This document shows, piece by piece, positions 8,701 to 15,439 of a stretch of DNA of 64,000 nt. The first letter of the stretch is position 1, and each line of letters starts with the position of its first letter. A model generated the notes under the pieces. The model saw only the letters and a list, made by a program, of their open reading frames with translations. It was not told where the DNA came from and did no database searches. The translations under genes and the position numbers were made by a program. Source of the DNA: Lentisphaerae bacterium RIFOXYA12_64_32 (lineage in GTDB: Bacteria; Verrucomicrobiota; Lentisphaeria; Oligosphaerales; YB12-FULL-65-16); the NCBI GenBank assembly GCA_001803235.1, contig MHBL01000055.1:2415-66414 (forward strand). Reading direction: 5' to 3'.

Positions 8701-11700
8701 TGCGGAACGGGGTCAGACGTGCGTGCCCGACGTCGTCCGAGACGGACCACCACGCCCCGTCCAACGCATCCAGAGGCATCGCCTGGACGCGCAGGTTGGC
8801 GGCGGGCGGCCCGAGCGGCGCCACGGTTGGCGCCGGCGCGGCGGTTCCCGCGGCCGGGGTCGGGGGCAGGGCGGGTTCCGCCTCGGGTTCAGGCGGCAGC
8901 AGGTGGAAGGCGAATGGCCGTGGGCGCAGGTGGTCAAAGGTGATCTTGACCTGGGCCAGGGTCATGGAGTTCATGAACGTCCAGACTCCGACCAAGCCCG
9001 CGGGGATCGGATCGGAATCCTCCCACGAGAACACCTTCTCGTAGTCGAACCAATACTCGATCTTGTGCCCTACGCGCCGGAACTTGATGTAGTACCAGGC
9101 GCCGTGGATGGGGCGGCCTTCGGCGATCAGCGGGCTCTGCAGCTTGCGCACGTTGCCCTTGCGGTGTCGCGGCACCAGGTACTTGTCGCTGTGGTCGATG
9201 CGTGCGCCGCGCCGGTACAGCGTGGACCCGTTCTGCGAGTGGTTATAGTCCCACTCCGTGCAGGTGACCGTGTAGCCGGAGTCCGGCGCGGTGGTCGATG
9301 CCATCATCGTCGAATTGATGTCGCCGGCACGCGTGTAATAGCCCTGGCGCATGCCGGCGTAAAACTCCAGCGTGAGGTCGCCTTCGAACACGTACTTGCT
9401 CCACAGTGCGCCCATGGACTGGGGCGCCTCGCCGATCATGTGCGACCAACTCGGTGTGCACTGGAAGCGGTTCACCACCTGCCAAGTGCCGCCGTTGATG
9501 ATCCAGGACGAGGGCGCGGTGTTAAAGGAGTCATCGATGACGTGCTCGCGCGTTGCGCGACTGTTGGCCATGTTCTCAAGCGTGTAGTTGCCGGTGCGCA
9601 GGCGCGTGCCGATGAGCGGCTCGGTCATGCGTTGCCGAAGTATGACACCGCCATCCACCGTGACCCAGGTCCAATAGCCGGCACAGTGCAGCGTGTACGA
9701 CAGAGCGGCCAGGCCGCCCGTCGCGGGCACGGGCAATGCGGCGACGGTCTCGGTCGCGTGCTCCGCGCCAGGCTCCTGGTAGCGCAGCGACAGGCGGCCC
9801 TCCTTGAGCGTTAGCCGCAACGGCCCCTCTGTCTTGCCGTCCTCGATGCCGGCGTGCACTTCGCCGCCCTCCAGGTACGGGAGCTGCAGTCCAAAATCAC
9901 CCAGGAAGTCGCCGACGTGCCACAGCCCGCCGTCACCGGCCACCCATTGTCCCTCGGGTGCGGACCAGTGCCGCATGAAGCTGTCCTTGCGGAACGCCTC
10001 CACCGGCTGGAGTTGCTCCAAGTGCCGGTCGGGACGGTCAAAGTCGTAGTCGAGATTCCGGACCGTGGTTGCGGTGTCCGGTCCGACGTACAGGCCGGCG
10101 GCGCCGGTCTCGAACGCGTCCGAATGGTGCACCAGCACCAGGCGGTGGTCACGGTAGAACCGCAGTTCGCCCGGTGTCGAACCGTCCACGGTCAGGGTGA
10201 CCGGCCCGGCTGCGGGCGGGCGCGGAGTCTGCCACGCCTCCAGAATGCTCTCCGCGTCCGGATCGACGCGGATCAGACTGTAGATCTCGCTGTTGTTCGT
10301 GCGCCGGACGGTGAAGCGCAGTGCGGGTTGCGTGGGGCCCCGGTAGCCGGTGTAGAGGCCGATCTCGAACGTTGGACGGCGCGGCGTGAACTCAGCACGA
10401 AAGGCGGTGTTCTGGTGGTGCGTCCGGCCGAGCATCAGCCACTGGGCCCGGCCTAAAACGTAGGGCCGCAGCTCGGTCTGCTCGGGCGGCGTTCCCCGGT
10501 GCCAGGGCCGTTCGGGCCGCACGAACGTCCCGGCCATGGCCAGCGTCTGGAAGTGGATGGCCGCGACGGTCTCAAGCGGCAGGCGGCGCAGACCGCGCAG
10601 GATGACATCGTCGAACCGTACCGGTGTGGCTGAGTCGGAGTACAAACCGATGCTGCCGCTCGGGGGCAGGTCCTCCTCGACGACGGCGACCTCGACGCCG
10701 TCCAGGAGGCAGCGGATCCGATCCGGCTCGACTCGGACCATGGGCCGGTACCACTGGTCGATGAACAGGTCGGTGGCGATGCGCGCCAGGACGGTGCGGA
10801 CCCCATCACGGACACGCCACAGTACCAGCATGCCGCCTTCTGTCGGCGGCGGTTGCACCCGGAGCGTGAAGCCGTAGTAGTTGCGGGCGTCGCGGTGGTA
10901 GAAGATCAATCCGCCCTCGCCGTTGTTGACCTGCACGGCGGCGGAGTACTCGTACTCGTCGAAGAAGTCGTAGCCCGTGACAATGATGCCCGGTGTGCCG
11001 TGACCCTTGAGGCTGTAGAAGTTTGGGCTCTTGTCCGCTGTCAACGGCACCTGCTTGACGCGGTTCTTGTCCGTTTCGGGCCGGGCCATGGCATCGTCCA
11101 GGGCGGTGTGAATCGCCCAGTCGCCCGTCTCGACCCGCCACGGGTACAAGGGATTGGGGGCGCCTTCCTCGACCATGAAATCGGACTGGAAGTTCTCCTG
11201 CGTGACCGGCTGGAACTTGGTTTCGTCGGTGACCAGGGGTTCGGCCCCCGCGGGGTGGTAGTAGACGGTGGCTGGCGGGAGGAAGGGCGCCGCGATGCGG
11301 CCAACCAGTTGGTTCTCGACGTACACCGCCCACTCCGACTCGCGGAACTTGATCAGCAGCGCGGCGCTCCGGGTGGGGCGCTGGAACCATGACCCGAGAT
11401 GCACTCGGAGCGCGGCGGCGGACCTCGTCGCTTCGTCTCCCTGCGAGAGCGTGGCGGCGAACCGCGTCCCGGAGATATCGAAGACCACGCTCTCGCCGGT
11501 CTCGCGTTTCTCGATCCGCAGTCGCACGCCCGTGTCCGGATTCCACCGCACCGCGGTCGACAGGTTTCCCTCCGGCTTGCGCAGATAGCACAGCGACGTC
11601 CAGCCGTCCGTTGCCGCTGCCGTGCCGCCTGGCCGGGTGCGCGCGAAGGCCGGCACCGATGCCAGCAGCGCCAGCATCAAGACGACGAGCAGTAGTCTGT

Positions 11701-11719
11701 GTAAATAGGCGACGGCCAT
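5777..11719 (-). CDS. Giant exported multi-module (LamG/concanavalin-like) protein
   Basis: A protein of 1980 residues with a clear signal peptide (LHRLLLVVLMLALLASVPAFA). The mature part is a chain of beta-rich modules. Several modules resemble the DUF1080/LamG concanavalin-like fold, with recurring W..GDW/GTW..., G.GLIFYHRD and GSIGLYSDS-type segments followed by V.FDDV/VRNLDYDF strand ends, around residues 200-375, 400-570 and 710-925. A Pro/Ala-rich linker (about 930-975) separates these from a C-terminal half of further beta domains ending WMPFPK. I see no catalytic motif. Such proteins are usually taken as glycan-binding or surface-scaffold proteins; this is inference. No strong ribosome binding site precedes the ATG, so the start is less certain. 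It is the first gene of the minus-strand group. Confidence 0.8.
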   Translation of the reverse strand: MAVAYLHRLLLVVLMLALLASVPAFARTRPGGTAAATDGWTSLCYLRKPEGNLSTAVRWNPDTGVRLRIEKRETGESVVFDISGTRFAATLSQGDEATRSAAALRVHLGSWFQRPTRSAALLIKFRESEWAVYVENQLVGRIAAPFLPPATVYYHPAGAEPLVTDETKFQPVTQENFQSDFMVEEGAPNPLYPWRVETGDWAIHTALDDAMARPETDKNRVKQVPLTADKSPNFYSLKGHGTPGIIVTGYDFFDEYEYSAAVQVNNGEGGLIFYHRDARNYYGFTLRVQPPPTEGGMLVLWRVRDGVRTVLARIATDLFIDQWYRPMVRVEPDRIRCLLDGVEVAVVEEDLPPSGSIGLYSDSATPVRFDDVILRGLRRLPLETVAAIHFQTLAMAGTFVRPERPWHRGTPPEQTELRPYVLGRAQWLMLGRTHHQNTAFRAEFTPRRPTFEIGLYTGYRGPTQPALRFTVRRTNNSEIYSLIRVDPDAESILEAWQTPRPPAAGPVTLTVDGSTPGELRFYRDHRLVLVHHSDAFETGAAGLYVGPDTATTVRNLDYDFDRPDRHLEQLQPVEAFRKDSFMRHWSAPEGQWVAGDGGLWHVGDFLGDFGLQLPYLEGGEVHAGIEDGKTEGPLRLTLKEGRLSLRYQEPGAEHATETVAALPVPATGGLAALSYTLHCAGYWTWVTVDGGVILRQRMTEPLIGTRLRTGNYTLENMANSRATREHVIDDSFNTAPSSWIINGGTWQVVNRFQCTPSWSHMIGEAPQSMGALWSKYVFEGDLTLEFYAGMRQGYYTRAGDINSTMMASTTAPDSGYTVTCTEWDYNHSQNGSTLYRRGARIDHSDKYLVPRHRKGNVRKLQSPLIAEGRPIHGAWYYIKFRRVGHKIEYWFDYEKVFSWEDSDPIPAGLVGVWTFMNSMTLAQVKITFDHLRPRPFAFHLLPPEPEAEPALPPTPAAGTAAPAPTVAPLGPPAANLRVQAMPLDALDGAWWSVSDDVGHARLTPFRMNTAGVRITDQLGSGSMYLASRLPSLPLESVAGWRVYMKRSPRARLNFHYSIGVADSAGNYSAQQQFFHQINGSDFSQGEYELTGRTPLRACRDADKLGGDWDLVQVWIPSRVRALFDRNAHVRIEGLGNLQPDNIACGIGGAFPGDTFAVRELVPVFYDAPPLALKDPTAPAVHLAVRRRLGGPLLYRAEDPGAVNTFLRNCGRRGLNTAWLRVTDPDGRAAVHELAWIRLPEKVATEFKWHPTLADTVQLRALADYPDRRFAAAAILLDGKALPLTATNDEIRQAAIPRTPEYLASVAPELTFSADPGSGAEPGRLRWRDRKPNLPPVLLRVEGLTPFCETFEPDTPGERVRMTQDGRMTAQSYDATQGRYLLTRNREYEQRLATDYTARFSIAAYPLMQFRYRAFDMTYITAMFTNGHYVRLSDDYGPAVAVRFGNDLKFDEAWHSWLGFASDAFTTEPFATSRFDPDGLRLASWGSPDQTGRYSHWNLDDLVFGPAVRAAEQLQFTPQYWDADGVATVVVAVSAGPACFADLADAARQALAWTRCEPAKPLTPAMTSLADGVHHLLMKAVDTRGVESAVTDVPFLLDTKPLLCSHGVEPMADPASNGVQLRVTFANDGGAPWQIGKANFFTCGQACSPLPAWTSLFRHAQDSDTLILNYPFILRDFLDKAKNGDTLELAIDNITDGAGNPSPRVACPLKVDYASDKTGPAWYATSFGASVNWFWNWDGCCNQTAAFAPGSNNAISVIANAGQSPFLQTLTYYANGEIWRNVEWRPAQHPWASFRLCMPGYKPDSALTLHLMLKCADGKVYSLSLIHPAQDVTELNRSVEIKWQPDEWKRLSFNVPALLAAAGVDQNTINGTVVQAVGFRRTNATHQQALWVDDFFLHTTTVPGNAPDTLKWQPYDASGVAALDIACYNEADQVPWKESRTERELDLRPLRARADGKSWLMCQAKDKAGNLSIPFWMPFPK

Positions 11720-12166
11720 ATCTTGTGGTTCTCTGTCGGCGCCAACGCGCGTTAACGCTAAGATAGCCGGATGCGCACGTCCTTTCTACAGGATGCGCGT
11801 GGTAACCGACGTGTGATGCGTCCGTGATCGGTGCGGTGTAGTAGCCAACGAACCCGTTCACCTGCCACACAAGGTGGCAGGGGTCCATGCTTCACCCTTC
11901 ACTGGTATGATACCGCCGCCAGTTGTCCATAGGCACCGGCGAGAATGGGCCGTCAAGCTCGTCGGAGCCGGAGCATGGGCCTGTGGACAACTGGCTGACG
12001 GCGGTGGTATTGGGATTGGGGGGGGGCGGGGGTACGGGGGTACAACCGTCCGCTGACGCATTACGGTCGCCGTCTCAGCGGTCGTTGACAGGCATGGCCC
12101 TCAGCACTATACTCTCGACCTTTTCGGAACGGAACTCATCGACTGCGTCCCCGAGGAGCGTCCTTC
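11720..12166. other. Divergent intergenic region with long inverted repeat
   Basis: This 447-bp gap separates the minus-strand 1980-residue gene from the plus-strand DUF4340-like gene, so it should carry both promoters, although I cannot point to convincing -35/-10 pairs. It holds a hairpin with 8-bp arms (CCTGCCAC 11861-11868, GTGGCAGG 11874-11881), a long inverted repeat (next entry) and a G-rich tract near 12018-12040. Confidence 0.7.
11910..12010. repeat. Long imperfect inverted repeat
   Basis: The left arm 11910-11934 (core CCAGTTGTCCATAGGC) and right arm 11979-12010 (core GCCTGTGGACAACTGG) are complementary apart from one mismatch in the core and small gaps outside it. About 45 bp lie between them. 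It sits in a divergent promoter gap, so it could be a regulator-binding region or a small mobile remnant. Confidence 0.7.
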
Positions 12167-13603
12167 ATGCCCCGGTTGAAGACTTGGTTGCGGCTGATCG
12201 CGGTTGTGGCGATTTTTTACGGTTACTTCGAATTGGCGCCGCGCCTCGAACCGCAGAGCGGCGGCACGGCGTTGCGGGTCGTGCCTGCCGATGTGACGTC
12301 GATCCGGGTGACCGGACTGACGGACGGGCCCGTCGATCTGAACCGCGGCGGCGAGGGGCGCTGGGCCTTTGCCGGACGGCGGGGGGTTGAGGCCGATCCG
12401 ATCCTGATCGGGCAGTTCCTGGCCGGCCTGGCCATGGCGTCGTTCGAGCCTGGCGCTGCGGGCGCCGCCATTCCCGCCGGCGTTCCTTCCGTCATGGTGA
12501 CCACGCGCGGCGGCCGGCGCCTGACGGTTGAACTCGGCCCGCGGTTGGCTCCGTTCCAGCGCCAGCAGGTGCGGGTGGACGGCGTTGCCGGTGCGATCGG
12601 CATGGACGTCAGTGCCAGTTTGGGTTTCTGGCAGTGCGAAGCGTCGCCCTCCAGCGAGCAGTTCCTGCAGAAGACCCTCGTCAACATCGACGGCGATCTC
12701 ATCGACTGGATCGAGGTCCGGAACCCGGTGGCGACCTACGAGTTTGTGCGCACGTCGCAGGAAATGCCGGTCGAGAAGGAAGGCGGTGCGGAGATTGGTT
12801 ACCGCTGGCGCTCGCAGGGCGAGCACGCGTCGCTGGCCGCCTCGTCGATCGGACTGCACGAGTATGCCAAGGCCCTTTCGGTCCTCGGCGTGCGGCGACT
12901 CGCCACCGCGATGGAGGCCGCCAACGCCGGGAGCATGCCGCTCGAGATCCGGTTCCGCACCGCGAAACGCAAGACTTACACCGTTGCGGTCAGCGGCGTG
13001 CCGACGCCGGAGAATATGCGGCTGTTGCGCATGGTCGAACCGCAGGAGTCGGACCTGTTCGCCATCGACGCGCTGCTCTGTGGCCGTCTCCTCCCGGCTG
13101 CAGGGATGCTCTTTGACGGGTTGGCGCCCGTCGCAACGGGTGCGGAGTCCGCACTCGAAGTCCGGTACGAGCGTGGCGAGCATCGCTGCATCCTGGTGCG
13201 GGACGGCGCCGGGGTCTGGGGCATGCACACGCCGCCGGCGCCGTTCGCGATCTGGACGCCGCCGCCGGAACCGGGCGGCAAGCCCGCAAACATGGTCGAG
13301 AAGTACCTCCAGGGCCTGGCGCAGATCGGCTTCTCGCAGGTGTTCCTGGCGAACACCGCCGAACGCACAAACATGGCGCGGACCGCCCTGGCCCAGCCCG
13401 CGGCACGGGTCACGTTGGTCACGCCGGGCAGCAAAGACGTGGTCATTGCGCTGTCGGCACCCATCCCCGAAACGGACTTGGCTTTCGTCTCGATCGACGG
13501 CACCCTTGGCGTGATCAGCTTCGGAAGCGTGGAGACCCTGGCGCCGGACATCGCCTTCTTCTTCGACCCCGAGCAGGTGAAGGACACGCAGGTCCAGTGG
13601 TAG
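12167..13603 (+). CDS. DUF4340-like membrane-anchored protein
   Basis: A 478-residue protein with one N-terminal membrane segment (about residues 8-26, LRLIAVVAIFYGYFELAP). What follows is a beta-rich extracytoplasmic region in which short units of the form 'I.VTG..., ...W.F....V.ADP..I...L.GL' resemble the DUF4340 family. DUF4340 proteins are usually encoded next to gliding/ABC-type exporter genes (GldG-like), and none is visible here. The start is supported by GAGGAG at 12153-12158, eight bases upstream. The gene is followed by an octamer array that begins eight bases after its stop. The family call rests on pattern recognition and is moderate. Confidence 0.6.
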   Translation: MPRLKTWLRLIAVVAIFYGYFELAPRLEPQSGGTALRVVPADVTSIRVTGLTDGPVDLNRGGEGRWAFAGRRGVEADPILIGQFLAGLAMASFEPGAAGAAIPAGVPSVMVTTRGGRRLTVELGPRLAPFQRQQVRVDGVAGAIGMDVSASLGFWQCEASPSSEQFLQKTLVNIDGDLIDWIEVRNPVATYEFVRTSQEMPVEKEGGAEIGYRWRSQGEHASLAASSIGLHEYAKALSVLGVRRLATAMEAANAGSMPLEIRFRTAKRKTYTVAVSGVPTPENMRLLRMVEPQESDLFAIDALLCGRLLPAAGMLFDGLAPVATGAESALEVRYERGEHRCILVRDGAGVWGMHTPPAPFAIWTPPPEPGGKPANMVEKYLQGLAQIGFSQVFLANTAERTNMARTALAQPAARVTLVTPGSKDVVIALSAPIPETDLAFVSIDGTLGVISFGSVETLAPDIAFFFDPEQVKDTQVQW

Positions 13604-13610
13604 TGTGTAT

Positions 13611-13687
13611 GGGTGTGTGGGTGTGTGGGTGTGTGGGTGTGTGGGTGTGTGGGTGTGTGGGTGTGTGGGTGTGTGGGTGTGTGGGTG
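13611..13687. repeat. Octamer microsatellite (GGGTGTGT)n
   Basis: About 9.6 near-perfect copies of an 8-bp unit start 8 bp after the DUF4340-like stop codon. Because 8 is not a multiple of 3, copy-number change would shift any reading frame across it. The frame of the next gene is in fact open through the whole array. Confidence 0.95.
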
Positions 13688-13691
13688 GCCC

Positions 13692-13718
13692 GTCCGATGT
13701 GTCCGTTTGGTCCGTTGG
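13692..13718. repeat. Nonamer tandem array (GTCCGTTGG)
   Basis: Three units (GTCCGATGT, GTCCGTTTG, GTCCGTTGG) lie directly behind the octamer array. They are the same nonamer type as at 864-890. Confidence 0.8.
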
Positions 13719-13754
13719 CCGCCTGCAACCTGTGACGCGAGTTTGGAGAAACCG

Positions 13755-14357
13755 ATGAGCCCCGTCTCGAATCTGAAGCCCCCGCCGGCGCCCGACTACT
13801 TCGGGCCGCCGGCGGCAGTCCTGTTCGTTGCCTGCCTGGCTCTGGTCGGGTTTGACCTGTACCAGGGCATCATGTTTCGGCGCGACTTGATCCTGGCGAT
13901 GAACGAGGCCGTGACGTTGAGCAACAACGGTCGTCCACAACAGGCGCTGGCGCGGTTGACGGCCATTCAACTGGAGTGGGCGGGGCGCCGGTGCAGCGGT
14001 TCGGAAGCGGTGTTGCAGCGGTTTATGCCCTTCGCCACGGAGGCCGGGCAGCGGTTCAGTGTGGTGCACCGGAATCTGGCCACGGAGTACGCGGCGGCGC
14101 AGATGCCGGACCTGGCGGTGCGGCACTACGCTCTGGGACTGTGCGCCTACCCCCGTGCACCCGAAGTTCCGGCTGAGGTCGCACAGGAGTGTTTCCGGGT
14201 CAAGAATTACGAACTCGGCTGGATCAGCACCAAGCTGGCCCAGGCAAGCGGCAGTACGGTGGCGATCCTCCCCTCGTTACTGCGCTTCTTCGAGAAGCAC
14301 TACACCGGACCGAAATACACGCTGCCCGGTGCGGCGCCGGCGTCCGCCGTGCCGTGA
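13755..14357 (+). CDS. Single-pass membrane protein, TPR-like, unknown
   Basis: About 200 residues from the ATG at 13755, which has GGAG a few bases upstream (13745-13748). The open frame extends 50 codons further left, but only through the octamer repeat, so I reject that extension. The protein has a Pro-rich N-terminus, one transmembrane helix (PPAAVLFVACLALVGFDLYQG, about residues 18-38) and a helical region with TPR-like spacing (SNNGRPQQALARLTAIQLEW; LATEYAAAQMPDLAVRHYALGL). It is probably anchored in the inner membrane with the helical part outside. No named family is recognised. It lies 151 bp downstream of the DUF4340-like gene and may be cotranscribed with it. Confidence 0.7.
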   Translation: MSPVSNLKPPPAPDYFGPPAAVLFVACLALVGFDLYQGIMFRRDLILAMNEAVTLSNNGRPQQALARLTAIQLEWAGRRCSGSEAVLQRFMPFATEAGQRFSVVHRNLATEYAAAQMPDLAVRHYALGLCAYPRAPEVPAEVAQECFRVKNYELGWISTKLAQASGSTVAILPSLLRFFEKHYTGPKYTLPGAAPASAVP

Positions 14358-14385
14358 GGCGGGCAACGCGGGACGGCGAAGAAGA

Positions 14386-14510
14386 GCGACCTGTGCGGGT
14401 AAATCCAGCCTCGGGTGGACAGGCCTCGCGGTCCCGCTCGTAGTGGTGTCGCAGTCCCGGCGGCAGTCCGCCGGGCAAGACACCATCCCCGGGCCATGCC
14501 GCCGCAACAC
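14386..14510 (-). repeat. Dispersed repeat R1, copy A (structured)
   Basis: Read on the minus strand, this segment matches 61301-61420. Shared blocks include GGGGATGGTGTCTTGCCCGG, CCGGGACTGCGACACCAC and GGATTTACCCGCACAGGTCG. The central part folds into a long stem (GGTGTC...GACACC outside, GCCCGGCGG...CCGCCGGG inside). A perfect 9-bp inverted pair GACCTGTGC (14388-14396) / GCACAGGTC (14652-14660) brackets this copy and the sequence to its left-hand neighbour gene. No protein is encoded in 14358-14722. Confidence 0.8.
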
Positions 14511-14671
14511 GCCCGGCTCCGCAGAGAGACTTCGCCGTGACACGCCAGATGGGCTCTTGGCGCTCCACCTCGTTCCGCGCACTGCGAGCCCACTACGAAC
14601 GGCGTCATCCCGGCACCTGCCGCACCGCGCTTTCGCTCTGTGGTCTTGCCTGCACAGGTCTGAAGAACGAA

Positions 14672-14703
14672 ACGCCCCCGCGGAACGAACTCCGCGGGGG
14701 CGT
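14672..14703 (-). terminator. Rho-independent-type terminator of the Cys-rich gene
   Basis: A perfect 13-bp stem (14672-14684 with 14691-14703) has a 6-nt loop and lies 19 bp after the minus-strand stop codon. The minus strand then reads a T-rich stretch (TTTCGTTCTTC). Confidence 0.8.
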
Positions 14704-14722
14704 CAACAGACAACTCGAAACG

Positions 14723-15133
14723 TCAGTCCTTCTTCTCTTCAGCGTCAGCCTTCTTCTCGCCCTGGGCTTCGGTTTTCACCGCGCAGCACTTGCACTTGCC
14801 ATCGGCGACGAACTGCTTGCAGGTCGGGCAGTACTCGGCGGCCTCGCCCTTCTCCTTGGCCGCGGCCGGGAACTTGCAGCAGCCCACCGAGCCCTTGTCC
14901 AGACCGCACTTCTCGCACTTGACCGCGTCGGCCTTGCAGCACTTGTCGCCACCCTTCTCCTCACCGCACTTCGGGCAGATCTGGCAGGTGGCAGCCTTCA
15001 CTCCGCATGTCGCGCCTGCCTTCATGGGGCAGGCTGCGCCTGCTTTTCGGTTGCAGGTCTGCGCGCCCGCGAAATTGCCCATCAGGACCACGCCCAGAAC
15101 CAATCCGACGATCACCCACAGACTTCGCTTCAT
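14723..15133 (-). CDS. Exported cysteine-rich protein (17 Cys)
   Basis: A 136-residue protein with a signal peptide (KRSLWVIVGLVLGVVLMGNFAGA). The mature part has 17 cysteines in CxxC and CC arrangements (CQICPKC, KCCKADAVKCEKC, GCC, YCPTC, CKCC) and ends in a charged Lys/Glu tail. The pattern suggests metal binding or repeated zinc-ribbon-like knuckles outside the cytoplasm, but I know no named family for it. The start is backed by AGGAG six bases upstream on the minus strand. It is a single-gene unit: a terminator follows and the divergent LacI-type gene lies 306 bp away. Confidence 0.8.
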   Translation of the reverse strand: MKRSLWVIVGLVLGVVLMGNFAGAQTCNRKAGAACPMKAGATCGVKAATCQICPKCGEEKGGDKCCKADAVKCEKCGLDKGSVGCCKFPAAAKEKGEAAEYCPTCKQFVADGKCKCCAVKTEAQGEKKADAEEKKD

Positions 15134-15439
15134 CGCTTTCTCCTCAGTTTTCCTGTTTCCGCTGCACGTTGTCGTTCGGACCGTCCGAGCGACTTACTCT
15201 TAGTTAGACGTCAGACGGCGGCGGTTTGTTCGACGTCCCTTACCATAAATTCGGGGGCGCTACATACAAGACGGCCGACCGTGCCCCGTGGCCGGAGATC
15301 CACACTGCTCCCCGGAATGGAACCGGCGCGCACGCAGGTTTGGCAAGTGCCGACAGCTTGCACTGCCCCCGATGGCATGATATCTTGACTGCAACATGTT
15401 GCAGTTGGGTATGGAGCGACTGTCGGGTGAGGGTGCATC
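15134..15439. other. Divergent promoter region, Cys-rich gene and LacI-type gene
   Basis: A 306-bp gap that must hold both promoters. On the LacI side a TTGACT hexamer (15385-15390) overlaps the palindromic operator candidate, and TATGGA at 15410-15415 is a weak -10 candidate at 19-bp spacing. The remainder shows no gene. Confidence 0.5.
15388..15405. promoter_or_regulatory. Candidate LacI-type operator
   Basis: ACTGCAACATGTTGCAGT is a perfect 18-bp palindrome located 35 bp before the regulator's start codon. It overlaps a possible -35 hexamer. Its position fits autoregulation by the adjacent LacI-family protein. The centre is CATG rather than the CG often found in LacI-family sites. Confidence 0.65.

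Noticed and set aside
6356-9814. A plus-strand open frame of 1152 codons
   Set aside because: It lies antisense to the 1980-residue gene and its peptide is rich in Arg/Gly/Val with no domain or start signal. High GC makes long antisense frames common.
13611-13687. CRISPR array
   Set aside because: The repeats are directly adjacent 8-bp units without spacers.
13605-13754. N-terminal extension of the TPR-like protein with repeated GVWVCGCV
   Set aside because: It is encoded entirely by the octamer and nonamer repeats. A good start with ribosome binding site exists at 13755.
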